Positions 18,401-28,000 of a stretch of DNA of 64,000 nucleotides are shown here, piece after piece (positions within the stretch are counted from its first letter, which is position 1; each line of letters starts with the position of its first letter). This DNA comes from Nostocales cyanobacterium HT-58-2. Lineage in GTDB: Bacteria > Cyanobacteriota > Cyanobacteriia > Cyanobacteriales > Nostocaceae. The stretch covers positions 2,455,001 to 2,519,000 of the forward strand of contig CP019636.1 of NCBI GenBank assembly GCA_002163975.1, given 5' to 3'. The notes below the pieces were generated by a model that ran no database searches, was not told where the DNA came from, and was given only the letters and a program-made list of their open reading frames with translations. A program made the translations under genes and the position numbers.

Positions 18401-20077
18401 ACTTATGTCGCACCTCGAACTGATGTTGAAAAAGTGCTAGCAGACATTTGGAGTGATGTTTTGGGACTAAAACGAATAGGTGTTTATGACAACTTCTTTC
18501 AACTAGGTGGGGATTCAATCCTTAGTATTCAAGTGATCGCTCGCGCTAATCAGTCAGGTCTAGCACTCACAACTAAGCAGCTATTTCAGCACCAAACAAT
18601 TGCTGAATTAGCTTCTGTAGCTGGTACTCGTCAGATTTTCCAAGCCGAACAAGGTTTGGTCACAGGAGAAATACCGCTAACACCCATCCAACGATGGTTC
18701 TTTGAACAGGAATTAAAAGAAGCACACCATTGGAATCAAGCGATTTTGCTTTCCGTGCAGCAGTCCTTGAACTTAGCACTGGTAAAACAGACCGTGCAGC
18801 AATTGCTGGTGCATCACGATGCTCTACGCCTGCGCTTTGCGCGCTTGTCATTTGATTGGCAGCAAATTAACATCCTCCCAGATTCGTCACCACCCTTCAC
18901 ACAGGTAGATTTGTCAACCCTATCAGTGATAGAGCAAACACAGGTAATGGAGGAATTTGCAAGCCTTGTGCAAAGCAGTTTGAACCTAGAGTCTGGACCC
19001 CTGATGCGGGTTGCTCTGTTCAACCTAGGCAAAGATCAACCTTACCGCTTATTGTTCATCGTACATCACTTAGCAGTAGACGGCGTCTCTTGGCGAATCT
19101 TACTAGAAGATCTACAGGTCATTTACCAGCAGTTGCATAATGGACAAGCAATCAAGTTACCATATAAAACAACTTCTTTTCGGGATTGGGCTATAAGCTT
19201 AAATGAGTATGCACAAAAAGCAGCGCTAGAATCAGAACTTGATTACTGGTTAACTCTAGATCAATCAAGCGTTACTCCTCTGCCAATAGATTATCCAGAA
19301 GGTAAGAGCATTAACACGGTTGCTAATACGAGCCAAGTATCAGTAGCACTAACACCCGAAGATACTCGTACTTTATTACAAGAGGTACCACAAGCTTATA
19401 ACACTCAAATTAATGATGTCTTACTGACGGCTCTAGTGCAAACTTTTGCTCAGTGGACCGGAGAGCATTCTCTATTGGTTGATATGGAGGGTCACGGACG
19501 AGAGAACATTTTGGAAACAGTAGATTTATCACGTACTGTTGGTTGGTTTACGACTATTTTCCCCGTATTGTTAGATCTCCAGCAAGTAACTGCTCCTGGA
19601 GAAGCTTTGAAGTTAATGAAAGAACAACTGCGCCGTATTCCCAATCAAGGTATAAGCTATGGTATTTTGCGATATCTTAAAGGAGCGGAAATCACTAAGC
19701 AGCTTCAAGCTCTCCCTCAAGCTGAAATAAGTTTTAACTATCTCGGTCAGTTTGATCAGGTTCTGTCATCAGATAATGTATTCCAACTTGCCCAAGAATT
19801 TAGCGGACCTACTCGCAGTCCCAAAAACAGTCGAAAGTATTTGCTCGAAGTGAATGCTGCTGTCATAGGAGGTTGTTTGCAACTGGATTGGATATACAGC
19901 AAAGCAGTTTATCGCAAAGTCACAATTGACAACCTAGCTCAAAGTTTTGTGACAGCGTTGCAAACGCTCATTACCCACTGCAAATCTTCTGAAACCGGAG
20001 GTTATACTCCTTCAGATTTTCCAATGATGGGATTTAGTCAAAAAGAGCTGGATGAAATTATCGCAGAACTTAGTTAA
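15485..20077 (+). CDS. NRPS module 1: C*-A(Gln)-PCP-E
   Basis: 1530 residues. A condensation-like domain (about 1-445) has SLPSLCAD at 143-150 where HHxxxDG is expected, so both histidines and the glycine are absent. The A domain (about 465-960) has TIYTSGSTGTPKG and KIRGYRIELGEIE. My reading of its ten-residue code is D-A-W-Q-Y-G-L-I-D-K, close to glutamine codes. The PCP has its serine near 1010 (LGGDSI, the form seen before epimerases). The epimerization domain (about 1060-1500) has HHLAVDGVSW and an intact GWFTTIFP-type motif, predicting a D-residue. It should take the fatty acyl chain from the upstream ACP and form fatty acyl-D-Gln. No clear ribosome-binding site is visible. Confidence 0.9.
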   Translation: MQEPIQGFQLSPQQKRLWLLQQDNNSYYAQSAILLEGDLKIEVLKSALTQIISRHEILRTTFHHLQGFRIPIQVIGETSDVRFSKCIMQTSLEQKCTNRECFEQELEILFETERQLNFDWEKGPLLQAKLVTLLPNQYLLLISLPSLCADMVSLNNLVQELSCSYAACLQGEELSDKPLQYVDFSEWQNQSLVAEDMEPGRKYWRQQNISGLETLKLIGENQSLDKLEFKPRFLTLPIQADLVETIEVIAQNYETSPSVFFLSCWQILLWHLIGDINLIVGVGCDGRDYEEITKALGLFTKYLPLSYHLNNEHLFSQHLCQIHQLVSNIFEWQESFTWDSIVGTDKLEIDFPFLPFCFDFEKYPTPYSIENVTFSIHKLYSCIDKFKLKLLCVEQDNCLNLEFHYDSNLLCREDINCIARQFHTLLVNALNSPDVAIAELKILGDAEKQQLLVEFNNTKTSDFSNKCIHQLIEEQVEKTPDAIAVVFEPEQLTYRELNARANQLAHYLQTLGVGPEVHVGICAERSVEMLVGLLGILKAGGVYIPLDPAYPQQRLALMLNDAPVPVVLTQQRLVETLANHSAQLVCLDSDWAAITTHSTQNFTTEVSIENLAYTIYTSGSTGTPKGVMISHQALCNHMLWMRTTWPLTTADKVLHKTSISFDASGWELYAPLIAGAQLVMAQPQGHKDSVYLVEAITQHEITILQLVPSMLQMLLTQPTLEKCRCLRSVYCGGEPLPLELYKSFASRLDAQLYNLYGPTETCIDVTSWTCESKSQRWTVPIGRPIANTQLYVLDQQGLLAPIGIAGELYIGGVGLARGYLNQFELTAQKFIPNPYSNKPGERLYKTGDLVCYQPDGTLKYLGRLDNQVKIRGYRIELGEIEIILSQHPGIREVVVLARENLHGEKRLVAYLVANQQPAPSIDELRHFLKEKLPEYMMPSSFLVLKTLPLTPNGKVDHHALSKLDTDRPELSSTYVAPRTDVEKVLADIWSDVLGLKRIGVYDNFFQLGGDSILSIQVIARANQSGLALTTKQLFQHQTIAELASVAGTRQIFQAEQGLVTGEIPLTPIQRWFFEQELKEAHHWNQAILLSVQQSLNLALVKQTVQQLLVHHDALRLRFARLSFDWQQINILPDSSPPFTQVDLSTLSVIEQTQVMEEFASLVQSSLNLESGPLMRVALFNLGKDQPYRLLFIVHHLAVDGVSWRILLEDLQVIYQQLHNGQAIKLPYKTTSFRDWAISLNEYAQKAALESELDYWLTLDQSSVTPLPIDYPEGKSINTVANTSQVSVALTPEDTRTLLQEVPQAYNTQINDVLLTALVQTFAQWTGEHSLLVDMEGHGRENILETVDLSRTVGWFTTIFPVLLDLQQVTAPGEALKLMKEQLRRIPNQGISYGILRYLKGAEITKQLQALPQAEISFNYLGQFDQVLSSDNVFQLAQEFSGPTRSPKNSRKYLLEVNAAVIGGCLQLDWIYSKAVYRKVTIDNLAQSFVTALQTLITHCKSSETGGYTPSDFPMMGFSQKELDEIIAELS

Positions 20078-20095
20078 GGCTGTTAGGGACGAGCA

Positions 20096-23000
20096 ATGAG
20101 CAAAAAGAATATACAAGATATTTATCCTCTTTCTCCTGCACAGCAGGGTATATTGTTCCACACCCTTTACAACTCCGAATCAAGGGTCTATTTCGATCAG
20201 CTAAGTTGCTATTTGCATGGAGATCTCAATATTCCGTTATTCAAGCAAGCTTGGCAGCAAATAGTGGAGCAGCACCCCATCTTGCGAACTGCTTTTATTT
20301 GGCAAGGTCACAAAGACCCTTTTCAGGTAGTTTATCAGTCCGTAGAAATACCTTGGGAAGAGTACGACTGGATTGAGTTATCCTCAGTTGATCAGCAAGA
20401 ACGTCTAGAGGCTTTTCTTGAAGCAGATCGACAAAAAGGCTTTCAACTGTCTCAAGCACCGCTTATTCGTTGCACCTTAATCCGGTTGAGTGAAGATATT
20501 TATGACTTCATTTGGAGCTACCACCATTTAGTCATGGATGGGTGGTCTCTGGGTTTGGTTCTTAATAAAGTCTCAACCTTGTATAAAGCATTCTGTCAGC
20601 GTCGAGAGTTTCATGTAGAGTATAGTCGTCCTTATCGAGACTATATCGCTTGGTTACAGCAGCAGGACTTGAGCAAAGCTGAAGCATTCTGGCGGAAAAC
20701 ACTTAAGGATTTTACAACACCAACTCACTTAGATGTTGGTAAAACATTAAGAAACTCTTTTAGTCAGGCAGAAACTTATACTGAGTATCTACAGCTATCA
20801 CAGGCTGCAACAACAGCCTTACAGTCTTTTGCCCGGCAACATCAGTTAACATTGAATACCCTAGTTCAAGCTGCTTGGGCTTTGTTACTGAGTCGATACA
20901 CTAATGAACAAGACGTGATTTTTGGAAGTGTTGTCTCCGGTCGTCCAGTCACTTTGGCGGGGGTCGAGTCCATGGTAGGAGTATTTATCAACACACTACC
21001 AATGCGAGTGCAAGTGTCACCACAGGTCTTTCTCCTAGATTGGCTGAAGCAGCTCCAAGCTCAGCAGGTAGAATTGCGACAGTATGAGTACACCCCTTTG
21101 GTAGAAATACAAGGATGGAGTGATGTATCTAGGGGACTGTCACTATTTGATACTATTGTCGCTTTTGAAAACTATCCAATAGATGCTTCTTTGCAAGAGC
21201 AGATCGGCGGCTTAAAAATTAGTAATATTCGGAGTTCTGATCCGACAAACTACCCTCTTAGCATGGTAGCAATTCCTGGTTCAGAATTATCGCTGCAATT
21301 GGCTTACCATTGTCAGAAGTTTGACGCAACCACAGTCAGGCAAATGTTAAGGCATTTGCAGACTTTGCTGGAAAGTATGATTGCTAATCCTCAGCAGCGT
21401 CTTGCTGACTTATCTCTTTTAACAACAACAGAGCGCCAACAGTTGCTAGTAGAGTGGAATTGCAACCATGTAGACGATCTCCTAGACATATGTATCCATC
21501 AGTTGTTTGAAACGCAAGTTGAGCAGATACCCGAGGCTGTGGCAGTCGTCTTGGAAGACCAATATATTACTTATCAAGAATTGAACCGTCGCGCCAATTG
21601 TGTGGCACATTACCTGCGTTCTTTAGGTGTGATACCAGATGTTTTTGTAGGTCTTTATCTAGAGCGATCCCTAGAAATGATAATAGGAATATTGGGTATC
21701 CTTAAAGCTGGTGGCGTATATTTACCATTAGACCCAGCATATCCTCAAGAACGCCTATCATTTATGTTAGCAGATGCTCAAGTGCAAGTTCTGCTTACAA
21801 AAGAACAGCTTGTGGATCAGTTGCCTCAACAAACAGCAAAGGTTGTTTGTTTAGATACAGACGAAGCATTTTTCTTACGGGAATCTTCTGAAAACCCTGT
21901 TTTAATCGGTACAATTGACAATTTAGCCTATACAATCTACACATCTGGCTCTACTGGGAAACCTAAAGGTGTAATGATTTCTCACAGAGCAATTGCCAAT
22001 TATTGCCAAATAATTCAAAGACATTACCAACTGACCCCACTTGACAATGTGCTTCAGTTCGCCTCACTCAATTTTGATGGTTCTGTAGAACAGATTTTGC
22101 CGACACTGATTACTGGGGCTAAGCTAGTACTGCGAGGAAAAGACATATGGACCATAACAGATTTTCACAAAAGGGTTGCAGATTTTCAGATCAGCGTCGC
22201 TGACTTGCCAACAGCTTACTGGCACTATTTGGTTCAGAAGTGGGCTGAAGCACCAAACCTAGTTGCACGCCATAACTTGAGACTAATAACTCTCGGCGGA
22301 GATTTATTACAACCCGAAAGCATTCAAACTTGGCAGCAGACACCACTACATTCTGTGCGCTTACTTAATGGTTATGGACCTACTGAAGCAACAATAGCAG
22401 CCTCAACTTTTGTAATCCCTGCATTCACTCAAGATCTTCCGCTTAAAAACATTCCTATTGGTCGTCCAATTGCTGGTAAAACAGTTTATATCCTGGATAA
22501 AAATAATGAACCAGTTCCAATAGGTGTACCAGGAGAACTGCATATTGGTGGTCTTCATTTATCTCGAGGTTACCTTAACCACTCGAAGTTAACAGCTGAA
22601 CGATTTATCCCCGATCCCTTTGGCAATGAGTCTGGAACACGCCTTTACAAGACTGGTGATCGCGCTTGCTACTTACCTGATGGCAATATTCAATTCCTCG
22701 GTCGTTTTGACAATCAAATAAAAATCCGTGGCTTCCGCATAGAACTGGGAGAAATTGAGGCTGTACTCAACCAACACCCAGCTGTGCAAGAAGCTGTTGT
22801 CATCGCTAGGAAAGATGAACCAGACAATGTGCGCCTGGTAGCTTATGCGGTCGTCAATCAGAAGTTATACCCTACAATTTCAATTTCAGAACTCTATCAA
22901 TTTTTGCAGCAACAGCTACCCGACTATATGATGCCTGCTACCATAATGTTACTGGAAGCCTTACCAAGAACTCCAGGCAACAAAGTAGATCGCCAAGCAT

Positions 23001-23392
23001 TACCAATACCAAACATTGTAAGATCTGAAATATTAGAGGCATATGTTGCGCCTCGCAACCCTGTAGAAGAAGTGCTAGCAGGAATTTGGTGTGAAGTTCT
23101 CAAAGTTGAGCAAGTCAGCATCTATGATAACTTCTTTTTGCTTGGAGGACATTCTCTTTTGGCTACACAAGTTGTAACCAAAGTGCAAAAAACTTTGCAA
23201 GTAGACTTGCCATTACATAGTTTTTTTGAAAAACCCACTGTAGCTAACCTAGCTAAATTGATTCTTAGCGATCCTGATCAGCAAGTAAAAGTCGAGAGAA
23301 TTGCTAAACTCATCCTCAATCTTGCTTTTCTATCAGAAGATGAAGTAGAAAAAATGGTTTATGAGCAAGCTTCTTCAAAGACAGTAGGATAG
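20096..23392 (+). CDS. NRPS module 2: C-A-PCP, residue unassigned
   Basis: 1098 residues. The condensation domain starts IYPLSPAQQGILFHTL, the style of D-C-L domains that accept a D-residue from an upstream epimerase. Its catalytic motif HHLVMDGW is intact near residue 143. The A domain (about 465-970) has TIYTSGSTGKPKG. The code reads D-G-E-D-I-L-G-I-A-K by hand. Acidic residues at two pocket positions suggest a basic or amine-bearing side chain, but I match it to no known code with confidence. The PCP serine is near 1017 (LGGHSLL). A short tail follows. It starts 18 bases after the previous stop, behind AGGGACGAG, and ends one base before the next gene. Confidence 0.9.
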   Translation: MSKKNIQDIYPLSPAQQGILFHTLYNSESRVYFDQLSCYLHGDLNIPLFKQAWQQIVEQHPILRTAFIWQGHKDPFQVVYQSVEIPWEEYDWIELSSVDQQERLEAFLEADRQKGFQLSQAPLIRCTLIRLSEDIYDFIWSYHHLVMDGWSLGLVLNKVSTLYKAFCQRREFHVEYSRPYRDYIAWLQQQDLSKAEAFWRKTLKDFTTPTHLDVGKTLRNSFSQAETYTEYLQLSQAATTALQSFARQHQLTLNTLVQAAWALLLSRYTNEQDVIFGSVVSGRPVTLAGVESMVGVFINTLPMRVQVSPQVFLLDWLKQLQAQQVELRQYEYTPLVEIQGWSDVSRGLSLFDTIVAFENYPIDASLQEQIGGLKISNIRSSDPTNYPLSMVAIPGSELSLQLAYHCQKFDATTVRQMLRHLQTLLESMIANPQQRLADLSLLTTTERQQLLVEWNCNHVDDLLDICIHQLFETQVEQIPEAVAVVLEDQYITYQELNRRANCVAHYLRSLGVIPDVFVGLYLERSLEMIIGILGILKAGGVYLPLDPAYPQERLSFMLADAQVQVLLTKEQLVDQLPQQTAKVVCLDTDEAFFLRESSENPVLIGTIDNLAYTIYTSGSTGKPKGVMISHRAIANYCQIIQRHYQLTPLDNVLQFASLNFDGSVEQILPTLITGAKLVLRGKDIWTITDFHKRVADFQISVADLPTAYWHYLVQKWAEAPNLVARHNLRLITLGGDLLQPESIQTWQQTPLHSVRLLNGYGPTEATIAASTFVIPAFTQDLPLKNIPIGRPIAGKTVYILDKNNEPVPIGVPGELHIGGLHLSRGYLNHSKLTAERFIPDPFGNESGTRLYKTGDRACYLPDGNIQFLGRFDNQIKIRGFRIELGEIEAVLNQHPAVQEAVVIARKDEPDNVRLVAYAVVNQKLYPTISISELYQFLQQQLPDYMMPATIMLLEALPRTPGNKVDRQALPIPNIVRSEILEAYVAPRNPVEEVLAGIWCEVLKVEQVSIYDNFFLLGGHSLLATQVVTKVQKTLQVDLPLHSFFEKPTVANLAKLILSDPDQQVKVERIAKLILNLAFLSEDEVEKMVYEQASSKTVG

Positions 23393-23393
23393 T

Positions 23394-24875
23394 ATGAATA
23401 CTTTATCTAAACGCAACTTTGAATTCTCTTCTAAAAAACAACTGTTACTGGAGACTTTACTCCAGCAAGAAGGTTTAGGTTCTTCTCGTAAGATTTCTCC
23501 TCAAAAAGAGGTCAATTATTTCCCCCTTTCCTCTGCACAAAAGCGTTTGTGGTTTCTTGATAAGTTAATCCCTAATAATCCTTCCTACAACGTACCTGCA
23601 GCTGTGCGTATTAAAGGTTTGTTGAATGTAGCAGTTTTGGAACAAAGTTTAAATGAAATCATTCGACGACATACAATATTACGTACTATCTTTTCTGAGG
23701 TAAATGGAAACCCAATACAGGTGATTGCTCCAGAATTAGTTATTCATTTGCCAATCGTAGATCTGCAAGAATTACCGAGCATACAGCAAGATAAAGAGGT
23801 GCAGCTATTAATATCTGCAGAAAAGATGCGACTCTTTTCCTTGAATCAAAATCCATTGCTGCGAGTCAGATTACTAAAACTCGACTCAAACGAATACATA
23901 TCACTGGTAACAATGCATCACATTATTAGTGATGGCTGGTCCACTAGCATACTTATTAATGAAATAAAAACACTCTACAAAGCATTTATGGCTGGAAGAT
24001 CCTCGCCTCTTCCAGAGTTACCTATACAATATGCTGATTTCGCTTGTTGGCAACAGCAATCGTTGCAGGGAGAGCTTTTAAAGACACAACTTGCTTACTG
24101 GAAGCAGCAGTTAGCTGGTTTGCAACCATTACAACTACCTACAGACAAACCACGGTCAGCAATTCAAACATTCCGTGGCAAGACTGTATCTTCAGTTTTG
24201 CCTCCCCAACTAAGTGCTGCTCTAAAAGCACTTAATTACAACTTAGAAGTCACCCTGTTCATGACCTTATTAGCAGCATTTCAGACTCTGCTGTACTTGT
24301 ATACGGGACAAGAAGACATTTGCATAGGCTCACCTATTGCTAACCGCAATCATAGTGAGACAGAAAAGTTAATCGGTTTCTTTGTCAATACTATAGCGCT
24401 ACGTACACGTTTATCAGACGATTTGAGTTTCCAAGAATTACTCAACAGAGTCCGTGAAGTGGCTTTGGGTGCTTATGCTAACCAAGACCTACCTTTTGAT
24501 CAATTAGTAGAAGCACTACAACCACAACGTTATTTGAGCCATCACCCACTATTTCAGGTATTTTTTACTCTACAAAATACACCAATGACAGATTTAGATT
24601 TACCAGGTTTGACTATCAGTTTTATGGAGATTGATAGTCAAACATCTAAATGTGACCTGAATCTTATTGTAGAGGAGAAAGGGGAAAAAATACTCATATC
24701 TTGGGTATACAATATTGATTTATTTGAGATAACAACAATTCAGCAAATAGCAAAGCAATTTCAAACTTTGTTAGAAAGTATTATAGCTGATCCAAAGCAG
24801 AAAATTATGGATTTATCACTTGTATCTGAAGCAGAATTACATCAATTAGAAGTATGGAGCTATGCAAGTAATTAG
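23394..24875 (+). CDS. Stand-alone NRPS condensation domain
   Basis: 493 residues forming a single L-C-L-type condensation domain, with YFPLSSAQKRLWFLDKL at the start and intact HHIISDGW near residues 175-182. About 43 residues of N-terminal linker precede it. The protein stops right where a C-to-A linker normally begins (LSLVSEAELHQLE). The following gene begins directly with an A domain, so the two together make module 3. It should join the module 2 residue to the residue loaded by the next protein. The start codon is one base after the previous stop, so translation is probably coupled. Confidence 0.88.
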   Translation: MNTLSKRNFEFSSKKQLLLETLLQQEGLGSSRKISPQKEVNYFPLSSAQKRLWFLDKLIPNNPSYNVPAAVRIKGLLNVAVLEQSLNEIIRRHTILRTIFSEVNGNPIQVIAPELVIHLPIVDLQELPSIQQDKEVQLLISAEKMRLFSLNQNPLLRVRLLKLDSNEYISLVTMHHIISDGWSTSILINEIKTLYKAFMAGRSSPLPELPIQYADFACWQQQSLQGELLKTQLAYWKQQLAGLQPLQLPTDKPRSAIQTFRGKTVSSVLPPQLSAALKALNYNLEVTLFMTLLAAFQTLLYLYTGQEDICIGSPIANRNHSETEKLIGFFVNTIALRTRLSDDLSFQELLNRVREVALGAYANQDLPFDQLVEALQPQRYLSHHPLFQVFFTLQNTPMTDLDLPGLTISFMEIDSQTSKCDLNLIVEEKGEKILISWVYNIDLFEITTIQQIAKQFQTLLESIIADPKQKIMDLSLVSEAELHQLEVWSYASN

Positions 24876-25054
24876 TAACTTGGAAATTATATAGCAATTT
24901 TCTATAAATTCTAAAAACTTATAAATTAACAAATCACGTTATTGCAAACTTTTTAGCTTTTTTAACATATGATTAGAATTGCTATAGTTAGTTCAATAGT
25001 TGATTAGTAATTAGTTAATCCATAAATGACTCTTTAGAAAAGAGGAAAAACATA

Positions 25055-28000
25055 ATGCAATCCAATTTGCAACAGTACCAATGTGTTCATGAGATATTTG
25101 AAACTCAAGTTCTAGAAAGACCCGATACCATAGCATTGATTTGTGAAAATAAGCAACTCACTTACTTTGAGTTAAATTATAAAGCAAATCAATTAGCGCA
25201 TTACTTGCAAAAGCTGGGTGTACAACCAGAGTGTCCGGTGGGAATCTGTGTAGAGCGTTCCTTAGACATGGTTGTGGGAATGTTGGGCGTTCTTAAGGCA
25301 GGCGGTGTCTATGTACCATTAGATCCCAAATACTCTCTAGAGCGTCTAGATTTTATAATAGAGGACGTTCAGGCACCAATCATACTGTCTCAAGAGCATT
25401 TGGTCGAGACAATACCTACATTATGGACAAGAATTATTTGTCTAGACTCAGATTGGGAAATCATTGCTAACGAAAGCGGAGATAATCCATGTAGCAAAAT
25501 TACACCTGAGAATTTAGCCTATATCATTTATACCTCTGGGACAACGGGCAAACCAAAGGGTACTGAGGTTCCTCATCGCAGCATTATTGGGTTCATGTTT
25601 GGGGTTGACTATATACACCTAAATTCAGAGCAGACCTTTCTACAACACTCATCAATTTCTTGGGATGCACTGACGTTAGAGTTATGGATACCATTACTCT
25701 ACGGAGGATGTTGTGTTCTTTTTCCTGGAAGAAGTCCCTTACCAAGTGAACTAAGCTGTTTAATTAAACAGCATAGAATCAGTGTCTTATGGTTAGCGTC
25801 GGCTTTATTCAATTCTATTATTGACTCAATGCCCGAGGCACTGTTTGGTATTCAACAATTAATAGTTGGCGGAGAAGCACTTTCAGTCGCTCATATCCAA
25901 CGTGCTCTTAAGATATTGCCTGTAACAAAGATTATCAATGGATATGGTCCTTCAGAATGTACAGTATTTACTTGCTGTTATTCTATTCCTAAACTGTTAG
26001 GTAAAGATATCAAATCAATTCCTATAGGAAAACCCATAGGAGATAGAAAAGTTTATTTGTTAAATTCACACTTAAAGCGAGTTTCTGTCGGTATTCCTGG
26101 TGAAATTTACGTTGGTGGTTGGGGAGTGGGACGTGGTTATCTCAACCGTCAACAGCTTACAGCTGAAAAATTCATTCCTAATCCTTTTTCTAAAGAGCCA
26201 GGAGCAAGGCTATATAAGACAGGAGACTTAGCTCGCTACCTACCAGATGGCAATATTGAATTTCTTGGTCGTCTAGACGAGCAGGTTAAAATCCGAGGCT
26301 TCCGTGTTGAGCTTAAGGAAATAGAGATGGTCCTCAGTCAACACCCAGCAGTGCGGGAAACAGTGGTGATGGCTCGAGAAGATGTTCCAAGCAACAAGCA
26401 GATCCTGGCTTATGTTGTTCCAGATCCAACGCTTGCTCCTACCCCTAGTCAACTGCGATCCTTTCTTAAGGAGAAGCTCCCTGACTACATGGTGCCCGCT
26501 GCTATTATGTTGCTGAAAGCTCTACCACTGACATCTAATGGCAAAGTAGACCGCTACGCCCTTCCAGTACCAGACACAACTAGACCAGAACTATCACAGG
26601 AGTACATAGCATCTAAAACACCAATCGAGGAATTGCTAGCAAGTATATGGTCAAATATTTTAGGACTGCAACAGATTGGAATTCATGATGATTTCTTTGA
26701 ATTAGGCGGACATTCCTTACTCGCTACACAATTACTCTCCCAAATACGCAACATCTTTGGGGTGGAATTGCAATTACATAGTATTTTTGAGGAACCTACA
26801 ATTGCTAAAATTGCTGAGCATATTCAGCGGGCTGGTCAAAAACAAGCCTTATTGCCTGACATAATCTCACCAATTGATCGAAATCAGGAATTACCATTGT
26901 CATTTGCTCAACAGAGATTATGGTTTCTCGATCAACTACAACCTGCCAGTCCCTTCTATAACATTCCTTTCGCCATACACCTCCAAGGAATACTGGATAT
27001 AGATGCTCTCCAGCGTAGTTTTAATCAAATTATTAGACGACATGAAGTACTACGTACTAACTTTGTGAAAGTTGATGGACAGCCAAAGCAAATTATTGCT
27101 AACTCTCTCACCCTACATCTACCAATAGTTGATTTGGGGGAAGTGCCAGCACATCAACGTTATCAAGAGGTGGAATCCTTAACTGTTGCACAAGCAATGC
27201 AGTCATTTTCCCTAGCGGAAGGACTATTGCTGCGTGCTACCTTGCTACAACTAGAAGCGACCGAATATGTCTTGCTACTGACAATGCATCATATAGTCAG
27301 TGATGGTTGGTCAATGGGTGTGCTTATCCGGGAGTTAAAGACGCTTTACACAGCCTTTGTAAATGGCCAAGCCTTTACTCTACCAGAATTATCTATCCAA
27401 TATGCTGACTTCGCCTATTGGCAACGGCAGTGGTTACAAGGAAAAGTACTGCAAACACAATTGTCCTACTGGCAAAAACAACTAGCAGGTATACCGCCAG
27501 TACTAAACCTTCCTATAAATAAAGCACGACCAATCATACAAACCTTCCATGGGGAGACAAAATCCTTCTCTTTATCCACTCGCTTAACTGAAGAACTCAA
27601 GGCGTTTAGCCAGCGATCAAAAGTTACTTTATTCATGACTTTACTAGCAGCCTTCCAAGTGTTGCTATATCGGTATAGTGGACAAGATGACATCTGTGTT
27701 GGTTCACCAATTGCTAACCGCCATCACAGCCAGACCGAGCAGTTAATCGGCTTTTTTGTTAACACGTTAGTTTTGCGTACCCGTTTAACGGGTAATTGCA
27801 GTTTTCTAGAGTTACTGACTCAAGTCCGAGAAGTCGCTCTAAATGCATATACTCATCAGGATTTGCCCTTTGAACAATTAGTAGAAACGCTACAACCACA
27901 GCGTCACCTCAGCCATCAACCTATCTTTCAGGTAATGTTTGCTCTACAAAACGCACCAATGCCAGTTTTGGATCTACCGAATCTGACAGTTAGTTTCTTA

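Noticed and set aside
24876..25054. Frameshift joining the C-domain gene to the next NRPS gene
   Set aside because: The gap has several stops in all forward frames and the downstream gene has its own ribosome-binding site, so the split looks genuine.
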